Positions 25,429 through 33,600 of a stretch of DNA of 64,000 nucleotides are shown piece by piece. The stretch is from an uncultured Gammaproteobacteria bacterium (GTDB lineage Bacteria; Pseudomonadota; Gammaproteobacteria; Pseudomonadales; Pseudohongiellaceae). Each line of letters opens with the position of its first letter. The stretch's first letter is position 1. The notes beneath the pieces are model-generated. The model was not told where the DNA came from. It saw only the letters and a program-made list of their open reading frames with translations, and made no database searches. The stretch is taken from assembly GCA_913060695.1 (NCBI GenBank), contig CAJXUA010000016.1, forward strand, positions 1 to 64,000, read 5' to 3'. A program made the position numbers and the translations under genes.

Positions 25429-26052
25429 ATGCTTAAGATTTATGGCGCGAGCACATTTAATGCCACGAAGGTCCTTTTTACTGCAGAAGAATTAGGGCTA
25501 AGCTTCGACTATATCCATTTGGATTTCGCGGCGGGAGATCATAAAAGTGCTGAGCATCTGGCGCGACACCCATTGGGGAAAGTGCCGGCGATCGAGCACG
25601 ATGGTCGTTATCTCTTCGAAAGTGCATCTCTTTGTCGCTATCTTGCAAATATCTCCTCTAAGAAACTGTACTCGGCAGATCCTTACGAAGCGGCACAGAT
25701 TGATCAGATGATCGACTTAACTTGCCACCATGCGGGGCGCTGGTTGGCGGTGTATTTCTATCAAGAAGTCGTAATGATGAAGTACTACAAGAAGGAAGCT
25801 GATGAGAAGGCGATTGCAGAGGCGAAGGGCTTTCTAGATCAACAACTGCCTTTCCTTGAGAAGACGCTCGCTGCAAACGAGTATCTGTGTGGTAAGCAAC
25901 TCACGATTGCCGATACCGTCGCATTTCCCTACTTTCAAGCCTGTCAGAGCACGTCTGTAGCATTGGATAGCTATCCGGCAATCCAAAGCTGGATAGCTAA
26001 GCTGTCGCAGCGTCCAAGCTTTAAGAAAGCCCTGGCGCTAATGCCGCAATAA
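25429..26052 (+). CDS. Glutathione S-transferase family protein
   Basis: A 207-residue GST. The thioredoxin-like N-terminal domain starts LKIYGASTFNATKV, with the cis-Pro in GKVPAIEHDG and the glutathione-gamma-Glu contact ES in LFESASLCRYL. The all-alpha C-terminal domain contains LTIADTVAFPYFQ (N-capping Asp). ATG 25429 is chosen: it follows GGAGAGA and gives normal GST length, whereas the open frame from 25261 adds 56 residues of unrelated sequence. The first residues suggest a Ser/Thr rather than Cys catalytic position. Substrate cannot be told. Confidence 0.9.
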   Translation: MLKIYGASTFNATKVLFTAEELGLSFDYIHLDFAAGDHKSAEHLARHPLGKVPAIEHDGRYLFESASLCRYLANISSKKLYSADPYEAAQIDQMIDLTCHHAGRWLAVYFYQEVVMMKYYKKEADEKAIAEAKGFLDQQLPFLEKTLAANEYLCGKQLTIADTVAFPYFQACQSTSVALDSYPAIQSWIAKLSQRPSFKKALALMPQ

Positions 26053-26067
26053 AGACCTTATCGCTGT

Positions 26068-26097
26068 TGAGGGCGTCTGCTACAAGCCGGGCCCTCA
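26068..26097. terminator. Hairpin between GST and the cyclase-like gene
   Basis: TGAGGGC at 26068-26074 pairs with GCCCTCA at 26091-26097; three more pairs can form beyond a small bulge. It lies between two convergent genes, so it could serve both. The flanks have no long T-run. Confidence 0.5.
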
Positions 26098-26124
26098 GCG
26101 GTGATTAGATAAAGACCCCGCACT

Positions 26125-27507
26125 CTATTCCAATACGTGGAAATACACGCACTGCGCCGTTATATCTTGGCGAATCGTAAAACCACCCTTCTGCAAATCG
26201 ATGGCCTTGAACAAGGCCTTGTACTCAGCTTTCAGCGAGTTGTAGATCACCTCCTGAATGATCAGGATGTTGAAATGCTGTAGTCCCTTTAGGGCTGCAG
26301 CATCGTTGATGATCTTCGCGATAGAGGGGTGCTTTCTAATCTCTTCATAACGGTAGGCCTGAATCAGGGCTTCACCGAACAAATCATATGACTTGATGCC
26401 GCTGCTCTGGAACGTGCCCTGCACAGAGTTGAAGGCCAGTCCCATTGCGCCTTTAATCGGCGTGGCATATCCGAAGCGCCTGACCTCTTCATTGAACGCC
26501 TTGAACATGATCAGGGCTGTAGAGATGGCGTGATCTGCCAATGAATTGGGGTCGTCAGCAAGAAACGGGTAGCCTATCGAGCTGATAAAGCCATCCCCAG
26601 TCTCTTTTAACCGGAAAGCTCGAGACTTAAGGGGGTTGTGCTGATAACCCATCATGCAGATCTGAGAGAAGGCTCGGAACACGTCGAGAAAGAATGATTT
26701 GGTACGCTCGTGTTTTATCTCGCTCGAGTTCTGTACATCGAAGACGTTGATAATAGCGCGGCCTTTCTCAACCGGCATCGTGTCCTCAAGCTGGTCACCA
26801 GACTTGATCATCTCCAGTTGGTGAGGGTAGACCAATTTGGAGAGCTGATTGTATAAGTGCTGGCGAGTATCCGCGTCTATCGACTTATAGTAGAAGCGCG
26901 TCTGGATACGCGAGAAGAACAGCCAGCTAAAAATGCTGCCGGCAAGAAAGCCTTGCGCCAGCTGCACAAGGTTTGTGGCCAAGTATTGCTCGTTTACAAG
27001 ATAGACCAGCGTGGTAAAGACGATGGTGAACAATACATTGCGTACGAAGGTCACCCGATAACTCGTGTGATAGGAGAACGCAGTCACCATCAACAGACTG
27101 AAATTGAGTTGCCCCGAAAGTGCCAAGAACAGCTCTGACTGTGTTGCTAGGGAATCTTGAGGCTCGAAAACATATTTGAGAGTCAGGCAGAAGCCAAAAA
27201 TCGTCGTTAAACACACTAAGTCCATTACAGTTCTTGAGTGTTTGTCCACAGCCGAAAAAAGAAGGCTAGAGACCGGGAATAGAAAAATTAGCAGTATAGG
27301 AGCTGCATAAGTGAAAAGAGTGTTGAATGCGTATGGGTTGCCACTAGCGGAAAGATTCAAGTAAGTGAGCAATGAAGATATTATGAATAACACGCCCCCC
27401 GATTTTCCGGGCCAGCTCGTTAGCGCTCGTGAGGCTTCGTCCCTCAGCTCGTCCCTAAATTCCTTGACATGCTCTCGGCAGTAAGCCGAATATTTATCTG
27501 AATTCAT
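26125..27507 (-). CDS. Membrane-anchored class III nucleotide cyclase-like protein
   Basis: A 460-residue protein. Six hydrophobic segments occupy about residues 36-205. The cytoplasmic part holds a cyclase homology domain (about 250-420). INVFDVQNSS carries the first metal Asp. LKETGDGFISS carries the second metal Asp, with Lys at the place of the adenine-selecting lysine. SYDLFGEALIQAYRYEE carries the Asp that also reads adenine and the conserved Arg. The transition-state Asn expected before this Arg (V-N-x-A-x-R) is Ile here. The layout thus suggests adenylate rather than guanylate specificity but doubtful activity. It diverges from the methyltransferase gene at 27803. Confidence 0.72.
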   Translation of the reverse strand: MNSDKYSAYCREHVKEFRDELRDEASRALTSWPGKSGGVLFIISSLLTYLNLSASGNPYAFNTLFTYAAPILLIFLFPVSSLLFSAVDKHSRTVMDLVCLTTIFGFCLTLKYVFEPQDSLATQSELFLALSGQLNFSLLMVTAFSYHTSYRVTFVRNVLFTIVFTTLVYLVNEQYLATNLVQLAQGFLAGSIFSWLFFSRIQTRFYYKSIDADTRQHLYNQLSKLVYPHQLEMIKSGDQLEDTMPVEKGRAIINVFDVQNSSEIKHERTKSFFLDVFRAFSQICMMGYQHNPLKSRAFRLKETGDGFISSIGYPFLADDPNSLADHAISTALIMFKAFNEEVRRFGYATPIKGAMGLAFNSVQGTFQSSGIKSYDLFGEALIQAYRYEEIRKHPSIAKIINDAAALKGLQHFNILIIQEVIYNSLKAEYKALFKAIDLQKGGFTIRQDITAQCVYFHVLE

Positions 27508-27802
27508 TATTCATTCTAATGTACTTGCGTCAATTTAGAGCTGGCGAAACGGAAAAACCCCGTCATAATAATGGGGGTTCGCGTTTTTTGCCGATCCCGA
27601 GAGTGGCGTGATTATACAGTAATAGGGTAGGGCGGCAATTCTAGGTACCTTGCTAACACTTGAATAAGCATGTTCTAGTTCACAATCCAGAGCATTCGTT
27701 TCTGGTCATCGCATTGCCATATTGACGGGTAGAGTGCCTACGTTGAGGCGCTAGATCCATCGGCAATTGTTTTCCGCACATAACAAGTAAGCAGAGTTTT
27801 CT
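27508..27802. other. Divergent gap between cyclase-like and methyltransferase genes
   Basis: A 295-base region with no open frame of interest. It has a terminator-like hairpin: AACCCC at 27556-27561 with GGGGTT at 27574-27579, flanked by A5 on the left and T6 at 27584-27589, so it would work on both strands. That is unexpected between divergent genes and may mark a lost gene or an attenuated leader. The rest is moderately AT-rich and should contain both promoters; none is clear enough to place. Confidence 0.5.
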
Positions 27803-28375
27803 ATGTCTATATCTATCGTTTTGTATATCGCTATTGTCCTGAGCTTGATCTGGGCGCGCCTTCGTTTTTTCAAAATGACTTCCGGAACTCCGCGGCTTAG
27901 TGCGCTTCTGTACGATGCAACCGTCGCTACTCAGATCATAACAACGTTGATATTAATGTTTACGACAAGCGGCAAAAGTTTGCCGCTTGTAGCGGCAAGT
28001 ATTTTCCTTTATGCGCTCTCATTATTTTTATTTTGGTGGTCAATATTCACTGCGAAAAAACTCGATTTCGCGTTCAGTAACGAAGTTGGAAGTATTGTAA
28101 CAACGGGTCCATTTCGAATAGTGAGGCATCCATTTTATAGCTCTTATATTTTGGCCTGGCTCAGTAGCACTTTCTTGTTTAACTCCTTGATATTGTGGAT
28201 TACACTTGCTTACTTAATAGCCTTTTATTTTCTTTCTGCGCGGAAAGAAGAGGGGGTTATCTTGAAAAGCGTGTACTCAAAAGAGTATAGAAAATATATT
28301 CAAAATGTAGGAATGTTCCTACCTAGGATTAAAAATGGAAGCGATCAAGTTCAAGACTCTGACGGTGGAAAGTGA
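27803..28375 (+). CDS. ICMT/PEMT-like membrane methyltransferase
   Basis: A 190-residue protein with about five hydrophobic segments. The isoprenylcysteine carboxyl methyltransferase-type SAM site is clear: GPFRIVRHPFYSSYIL (about residues 102-117), then ARKEEGVILKSVYSKEYRKYIQNVGMFLP. Family members methylate lipids or isoprenoid-linked substrates in the membrane; the substrate here is unknown. The gene looks AT-richer than the housekeeping genes around it, with many ATA and TTA codons, which suggests transfer. Its last 41 bases overlap the next gene, so the pair is coupled. Confidence 0.8.
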   Translation: MSISIVLYIAIVLSLIWARLRFFKMTSGTPRLSALLYDATVATQIITTLILMFTTSGKSLPLVAASIFLYALSLFLFWWSIFTAKKLDFAFSNEVGSIVTTGPFRIVRHPFYSSYILAWLSSTFLFNSLILWITLAYLIAFYFLSARKEEGVILKSVYSKEYRKYIQNVGMFLPRIKNGSDQVQDSDGGK

Positions 28376-28967
28376 GATTGAAACCTATCTGAAAAAATTC
28401 GAAGGCTTTGTTGGTGTAAGGCTTCCTTATGATTACGCAACGCGAAGCAAGATCGTCGGTGTGTTCAGAGGGAGTGAGATGGTCGGCGGATATATGATCG
28501 TCACAAAACCGGAGTTCAGAAGCTTGATGTTTGTGCCTGATACTGTGAAAAATTCACACGCATTTTTCCAGAACGACTCGTACGAAATGATGGAGGTTAA
28601 CGGGGTTTGGATTAGCCCGGCTGTTAAGTCTGCACTCGAGAACTACCGTATTTGGTTCCATTTGCTCAAGAGCATGTTCTTCGCGCGCAAGCAATACGTC
28701 CTTTTAATGGCAGATCTGCGCAATGGCAATGTGCGTAATCTGCATAGCCTACTCAATCCTGAGCTGCTGTATGAGGGTCCTCCCATGTTGAAGGCGGGTA
28801 CGACAAGCCACTCGACTATCCGTGTGAGTGTGACCACTAGATGGCAGATACTGTTCAATCTACCGAAGTACTACATGACCTTTCGTGAAAGAGCGCGTCG
28901 CTCTAACAAGCGCGCCAAGGTACGTGCGTTTGGCCGCATGGCCCGTGAGGCAGAGGCTCAGTCCTAA
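28335..28967 (+). CDS. Unknown protein overlapping the methyltransferase gene
   Basis: A 210-residue soluble protein with no domain I can name. The first half (RSKIVGVFRGSEMVGGYMIV near residues 34-53, then a predicted strand-helix alternation) is loosely like a GNAT acyltransferase core, but I do not see the acetyl-CoA-binding Q/RxxGxG/A motif clearly, so this stays a guess. The C-terminus is very basic (RERARRSNKRAKVRAFGR) and could bind membrane phospholipid or nucleic acid. The ATG at 28335 lies within the methyltransferase gene (41-base overlap). Confidence 0.65.
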   Translation: MEAIKFKTLTVESEIETYLKKFEGFVGVRLPYDYATRSKIVGVFRGSEMVGGYMIVTKPEFRSLMFVPDTVKNSHAFFQNDSYEMMEVNGVWISPAVKSALENYRIWFHLLKSMFFARKQYVLLMADLRNGNVRNLHSLLNPELLYEGPPMLKAGTTSHSTIRVSVTTRWQILFNLPKYYMTFRERARRSNKRAKVRAFGRMAREAEAQS

Positions 28968-28995
28968 GGGCTAGAGCAGTTTGAGAACACGCTAG

Positions 28996-29034
28996 TAAGT
29001 CCTGAGTGCGAATTCGCTGCGTGCTCAGGGCTTA
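28996..29034 (+). terminator. Hairpin after the methyltransferase pair
   Basis: TAAGTCCTGAG (28996-29006) pairs with CTCAGGGCTTA (29024-29034) over 11 positions with one G-T pair. It follows the stop at 28967 and is followed by TGTTTC, a weak T-run. The remaining gap up to 29220 shows no gene. Confidence 0.55.
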
Positions 29035-29220
29035 TGTTTCCCGCACTACGAAGTAGTCTGCGAAGCCCCTGCGAGGCCGACTCTGCGCTTGCGCAAGCCC
29101 CTGCATTGGGTCAGACTAGTCCCTAAGCGAATCGCGGCTAGAGCCGCTGTTGAGCCCTTCTTCAGGCATTTTCAGGTGCCTTTTACAAACGCGCAGAAGC
29201 GTGTCGCTAGGAGTAACGAG

Positions 29221-29481
29221 TTGAACCAGGACAAGCTACGCAGCCTTTTGGCACAGTTGCAAAAAGAATTAGATAACGGCGTGACACTCGATAACGAGAC
29301 GATCGCGTTGCTGAAGAAATTAGATAGAAATGTCGATGCAATGATCGAGTCAGCAGGAAACGACAACGCACCCGTTATGGACGATGCGATTGCATTGGAG
29401 GCCCGTTTCGCTGTGGATCACCCAGTTGCCGAACGTGTCATAAGAGAGTTGATCGACACGCTGGGCAAAATGGGCATTTGA
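29221..29481 (+). CDS. DUF4404 family protein
   Basis: An 86-residue, mostly helical protein. The N-terminal heptad-like region (KLRSLLAQLQKELDNG) and the ending FAVDHPVAERVIRELIDTLGKMGI match DUF4404, short proteins of unknown role in gammaproteobacteria. I chose the TTG at 29221: AGGAG lies 7 bases upstream and the DUF begins right after it. An open frame extends upstream to 29089 but its product looks non-coding. Confidence 0.78.
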   Translation: MNQDKLRSLLAQLQKELDNGVTLDNETIALLKKLDRNVDAMIESAGNDNAPVMDDAIALEARFAVDHPVAERVIRELIDTLGKMGI

Positions 29482-29502
29482 GCCCCTCAGGGCTCGCTAG
29501 CG

Positions 29503-31926
29503 CTATTCTTTGTTGAAATGAAGAGATAGATGCTCATCCACCTGTATCGCCTTGTCACGAGCCTGCTCCGCAGCGATATAGGCATCTGCCTCCTCCTGCT
29601 TACAAACTCCTTCCTCAACAGCCTTTGTCGCCAACGTTGTCAGTGGCAGATCTTTGGCTAAGTCGCCCTCTTTTATCGCCTTGCGTATAGCATCTCTAGT
29701 GGGCTTAGTGGCGATCACCTGCATGAATGCACTCTCTACGATGAATGCGGGATCGTCTGCTTCGCTGCCGATATAGGCAAAGCGTGTGATGCGCTCGCGC
29801 AGTTCGTTGTCGCTCCACATCGTTTGCACGATTTTGTGATCGAGCTGGTCGCTAGGGCGCTTGTAGGCATCACCCCATGGGAACACGACTCGTTTCAACA
29901 GTATCGCCACTGGGCGGTTCGACAAGTTGGCAAAGAAGTCGTTGAACGCGCGCTGACACTCATACAGTGACAACTCGATATTCCATTGTACGTAAGGAAG
30001 GTCAGCCTCATTGCGCTGATAGTTCTCATAGTAGCGCAGCACTGTAGATGCCAGATAAAGTTGACTCAGTACGTCCCCAAGTCGTGCCGAAAGTCTTTCT
30101 TTGCGCTTGAGCTCGCCACCGAACATCAGCATCGAAATATCTGACACTAATGCTAGTGCAGAACTCATTCGCGTTAGCTGCTGATAATAGCTAGCGCTGC
30201 TGCCACTTACGGGGCGTGCAGCAATCAAGCCTCCACTAAGGCCTAGGCTAAAGCTGCGCACAAAGTTGCTGATGCCGTAGCCGATATGGCGGAAAATTAG
30301 GCTGTCGAATTCGCGCAAGCCTGCGGCCTCATCTGGGTTCTTTGCGGCCACCATTTCCCGTGCAATAAAGGGGTGGCAGCGGATCGCACCCTGCCCAAAA
30401 ATCATCAGATTTCTAGTAAGAATATTCGCACCCTCTACCGTGATCCCGATGGGCATACTCATATACGCATGGGCGAGATAGTTCGCCGGACCCATTATGA
30501 GGCCTCGACCGGCATGCACATCCATTGCGTCCTGAATCACGATTCGGGACTTTTCGGTCATATGATACTTGGCAATTGCCGAAACAACGGCCGGTTTGAT
30601 GTGATTATCGACTGCTCCAGCAGTAATTATTCGCGCCGCTTCGAGTTGATAGGTATGCCCGGCAATGCGGGCGAGTGCTTCTTCCACTCCCTCAAAATTG
30701 CCGATTGCCAAATTGAACTGTGTACGTAGGCGTGCATAGGCGCCAGTTAGCCGATAGCTAAGCTTGCCAGTGGCTGTGCTCAAAGCGGGAAGGGAGATCG
30801 CGCGGCCCTCCGAGAGGCATTCGACCAACATGCGCCAACCCTGGCCCGCTTGCTCAACGCCACCGATGATCCACTCTAGGGGAATGAACACATTTTCGCC
30901 GCGGGTAGGACCGTTCATGAAGGTCATGCCCATCGGGAAGTGGCGATGGCCAATCTGCACACCCTCATGGCTGGTGGGAATTAGGGCAACGGTAATGCCG
31001 CGCTCTTCTTCTTCACTCAATAGATGCTCGGGGTCGTACATCTTGAAGGCGAGGCCTAATACCGTCGCCACGGGAGCAAGCGTGATATAGCGCTTATTCC
31101 ACGTTATGGAGATACCAATACATTCCTTGCCCTCGAACTGACCTTTGCAGACGATACCGGTGTCGGTCATTGCCCCTGCGTCACTGCCAGCCTCAGGACC
31201 GGTCAACGCGAAACAGGGAATATCCTCACCACTGGCGAGGCGAGGAAGATAGTGTTGGCGCTGCTCATCGGTGCCATATTTCATCAGCAGTTCAGCGGGT
31301 CCGAGGGAGTTTGGCACCATGGCTGTGACTGCAGCGCTAGCGCTTCGCGTGGCGATCTTAGTGACGATAGTTGAGTGCGCAAGCGCGGAGAAACCGAGGC
31401 CGCCATATTCCTTAGGTATAATCATTCCAAAGAACTTCTCTTTCTTGAGGTACTCCCAAGCCTGTGGGGATAAATCCTTGTCGATGTGGACGATATCCCA
31501 GTCGTTTAGCATCTCGCAGAGGGTCTCCGTTTGCTTCTCTAGGAAGGCATTCTCTTCCTTGCTGAGCTCGGGAAATGGAATTGCGAGCCATTCCTTCCAG
31601 TTTGGGGCGCCCTTAAATAGGTCAGCATCCCACCAAGTATCCCCCGCTTCCAAGGCTTCCTGCTCTGTGTCGCTCATAGGGGGGAGGACGCGTTTGAAGA
31701 ACTCAAACACGGGGCGAGATAGGCGCTCGCGGCGCAGATTATCTTCGAAATAGAATAGTGCGACTCCTATTAGTAGTAGCCATAGGAGCCATGCGATGCC
31801 GCCGTACCAGGTCATCGTTATCAGCGCCACCGCAATGCAGCCAAGTATCGTCCCCATACGGGCGCGCTGATACGCGAGTACCCAAATCACCGCTAAGATT
31901 ACGAGAAGTTGCATCAATGTCGACAT
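29503..31926 (-). CDS. fadE: Acyl-CoA dehydrogenase FadE
   Basis: An 807-residue FAD enzyme for the first step of fatty acid beta-oxidation. Two hydrophobic segments at about residues 4-60 anchor it to the membrane, as in E. coli FadE (814 residues). The dehydrogenase core has FALTGPEAGSDAGAMTDTG (FAD/substrate loop) and the helical GRAISLPALSTATGK and DVHAGRGLIMGP segments. The C-terminal ~300 residues are the FadE-specific DUF1974 extension. ATG 31926 has GGAG 7 bases upstream and starts the membrane helix properly; an upstream frame to 31971 is less likely. Single gene, no other fad genes nearby. Confidence 0.95.
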   Translation of the reverse strand: MSTLMQLLVILAVIWVLAYQRARMGTILGCIAVALITMTWYGGIAWLLWLLLIGVALFYFEDNLRRERLSRPVFEFFKRVLPPMSDTEQEALEAGDTWWDADLFKGAPNWKEWLAIPFPELSKEENAFLEKQTETLCEMLNDWDIVHIDKDLSPQAWEYLKKEKFFGMIIPKEYGGLGFSALAHSTIVTKIATRSASAAVTAMVPNSLGPAELLMKYGTDEQRQHYLPRLASGEDIPCFALTGPEAGSDAGAMTDTGIVCKGQFEGKECIGISITWNKRYITLAPVATVLGLAFKMYDPEHLLSEEEERGITVALIPTSHEGVQIGHRHFPMGMTFMNGPTRGENVFIPLEWIIGGVEQAGQGWRMLVECLSEGRAISLPALSTATGKLSYRLTGAYARLRTQFNLAIGNFEGVEEALARIAGHTYQLEAARIITAGAVDNHIKPAVVSAIAKYHMTEKSRIVIQDAMDVHAGRGLIMGPANYLAHAYMSMPIGITVEGANILTRNLMIFGQGAIRCHPFIAREMVAAKNPDEAAGLREFDSLIFRHIGYGISNFVRSFSLGLSGGLIAARPVSGSSASYYQQLTRMSSALALVSDISMLMFGGELKRKERLSARLGDVLSQLYLASTVLRYYENYQRNEADLPYVQWNIELSLYECQRAFNDFFANLSNRPVAILLKRVVFPWGDAYKRPSDQLDHKIVQTMWSDNELRERITRFAYIGSEADDPAFIVESAFMQVIATKPTRDAIRKAIKEGDLAKDLPLTTLATKAVEEGVCKQEEADAYIAAEQARDKAIQVDEHLSLHFNKE

Positions 31927-32015
31927 GGATAGCTCCGTCAATTGTTGGTTGGGTGTTTTGCAAGCGCACAATGGCTGAGGCTTGATTGTTCAGGAGGGTT
32001 TGCTTTGCGCTAGCC

Positions 32016-33062
32016 TTAAGATAGCACCGACTGAGGCAAAATGTGATGACCACTTAAGCGCAAGACTAATTGTGTCAGTTCGCTCCAAGGGTCGGCAGGG
32101 GATAAGCCCTTCACCGCAAGATCGATACGTCTCGCATCGCCAAGCATCGTCTCCAACTCTTTAAGACTAGTACGCTGCACGGCCTGACTTAGTTCTTTTT
32201 CGTGGTTGCGCCTCACGCCCTCGCTCTTCATGGCTTGGCCAAGACTCTGGCCCCGCGCCACATGATGGGAGACAGCTACGAGGCGGCGCAACTCAGCGCT
32301 AACAGCGCCAAGGAGCTGTAATATCTCGGTTCCTTCGGCGCGCAGTCCGTTGACAATCTTAATGCTGCGGCGCGCATCGCCGCTTAGGGCCGCATCTATA
32401 AGATTGAAATTGCTATAGCGTGAGCTGTCAGCTACCAGACTCATAATATGCTTGCGATCTATATGAATCTTCTTGTCACGAGAAGCACCTGTGAGCACCG
32501 CTAATTTTTGAATCTCTTGATCTGCGGCTAGGAGATTACCCTCAACGCGTTCTGCTAAAACTGCAATGGCATCGGGGTCGGCGCTCATGCCCGCACTTGC
32601 CATGCGATTGCGTATCCAAGCGGGGAGTTTGTCGGCATAGATCGGCCACACCGTGACGAAGACTCCGGAAGACTCTAATGCCTTGAACCATTGAGTGTTC
32701 AAGGCCGCAGGCTCTACTCGTGGGCTCACTAGTATCAGCACATTGTCAGGATTAGGGGATTGCAGATACTGTTTAAGTGCGGCCTTGCCGGCGTCATCTA
32801 GTTTTGCCGAGCTAAGGCGCAGCTCTATAATCTTCTTGTCGGAGAAAAGCGACATACTATTGCCAGACTGCAGTAGGGATTGCCAATCGAAACTTCGATC
32901 GACGAACAATAGCTCCCATTCGCTAAAACCTTGCTCGCGCACACGGGTCCGCAGCAGGGTTAGTGTCTCCTGCACTAAGAGCGTTTCGTCGCCAGCAATC
33001 CAATAGAACGGTGCAATTTTGGAGCCGCTGGATTGCGCAATTTGATCGGAGTTTATTCTCAC
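32016..33062 (-). CDS. holA: DNA polymerase III subunit delta
   Basis: A 348-residue clamp-loader subunit that opens the beta sliding clamp. It starts near FYWIAGDETLLVQETLTLLR, the typical delta N-terminus, and has an AAA+-like fold without a Walker A motif, then the C-terminal helical collar domain (GDARRSIKIVNGLRAEGTEILQLLGAVSAELR). The start is GTG at 33062; its G is shared with the TAG stop of lptE (TAGTG), so the pair is coupled. holA is usually next to nadD or leuS; here nadD is 20 kb away. Confidence 0.93.
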   Translation of the reverse strand: MRINSDQIAQSSGSKIAPFYWIAGDETLLVQETLTLLRTRVREQGFSEWELLFVDRSFDWQSLLQSGNSMSLFSDKKIIELRLSSAKLDDAGKAALKQYLQSPNPDNVLILVSPRVEPAALNTQWFKALESSGVFVTVWPIYADKLPAWIRNRMASAGMSADPDAIAVLAERVEGNLLAADQEIQKLAVLTGASRDKKIHIDRKHIMSLVADSSRYSNFNLIDAALSGDARRSIKIVNGLRAEGTEILQLLGAVSAELRRLVAVSHHVARGQSLGQAMKSEGVRRNHEKELSQAVQRTSLKELETMLGDARRIDLAVKGLSPADPWSELTQLVLRLSGHHILPQSVLS

Positions 33063-33577
33063 TAATCGGCCCCAGCAGATTGGGTGGAGGTCACTACGCG
33101 CAGTCGATTCAGAATTTGATTTACCAATTCTTGGCGCATCTCACCCTGTAGGATGTCGGCCTCGCGTGTGCTGCCTGCAATATTGGCAGTGTCTTCAAAG
33201 TAGCTACGCTCCACGGCTAAGCGTTCTGGCGCTAGCAAGTTTTGCTCTTGCGTATCCAGCGCGAGTTCAATGCTTAGGCGGAGTGTGTATTGGGCAGCTC
33301 GAGCCCGGCCGTTAACAGTAGCAGTAGTCGTGCTGAATTCTTCTTCGCCGACAGAGACGATGTAACGCGCTTGCGAGGCAGACTGCACTAGCTGCATCTG
33401 AGCATTCGCCAAGGAGGTTTGCAGGGCTTGGGTCAGTTGGCCATTTTCCTGAGCGCTGCGCACAAATACCGTTTCAGGCGACAGCGCCGAGCCTGCACTG
33501 CCCCTAAGGGAGAAGCCGCAGCTGACAAGAGTCAACGATAGTAGAACAAGGCTTGTTGCATGCAGTAGGGCTTTCAT
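33062..33577 (-). CDS. lptE: LPS-assembly lipoprotein LptE
   Basis: A 171-residue outer-membrane lipoprotein that plugs the LptD barrel and helps lipopolysaccharide insertion. The signal peptide ends in LTLVSCGFSLRGS, a typical LptE start with the lipobox Cys followed by Gly-Phe-x-Leu-Arg-Gly. The rest is a small alpha/beta domain. It lies 23 bases after corC and overlaps holA by one base. leuS, which normally precedes lptE, is not here. Confidence 0.92.
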   Translation of the reverse strand: MKALLHATSLVLLSLTLVSCGFSLRGSAGSALSPETVFVRSAQENGQLTQALQTSLANAQMQLVQSASQARYIVSVGEEEFSTTTATVNGRARAAQYTLRLSIELALDTQEQNLLAPERLAVERSYFEDTANIAGSTREADILQGEMRQELVNQILNRLRVVTSTQSAGAD

Positions 33578-33600
33578 ACTTAGGTCTCGCGAAGAGCGGG

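Noticed and set aside
28335-28967. Assigning GNAT acyltransferase to the unknown basic protein
   Set aside because: The acetyl-CoA-binding motif is not clear, so only a loose resemblance is stated.
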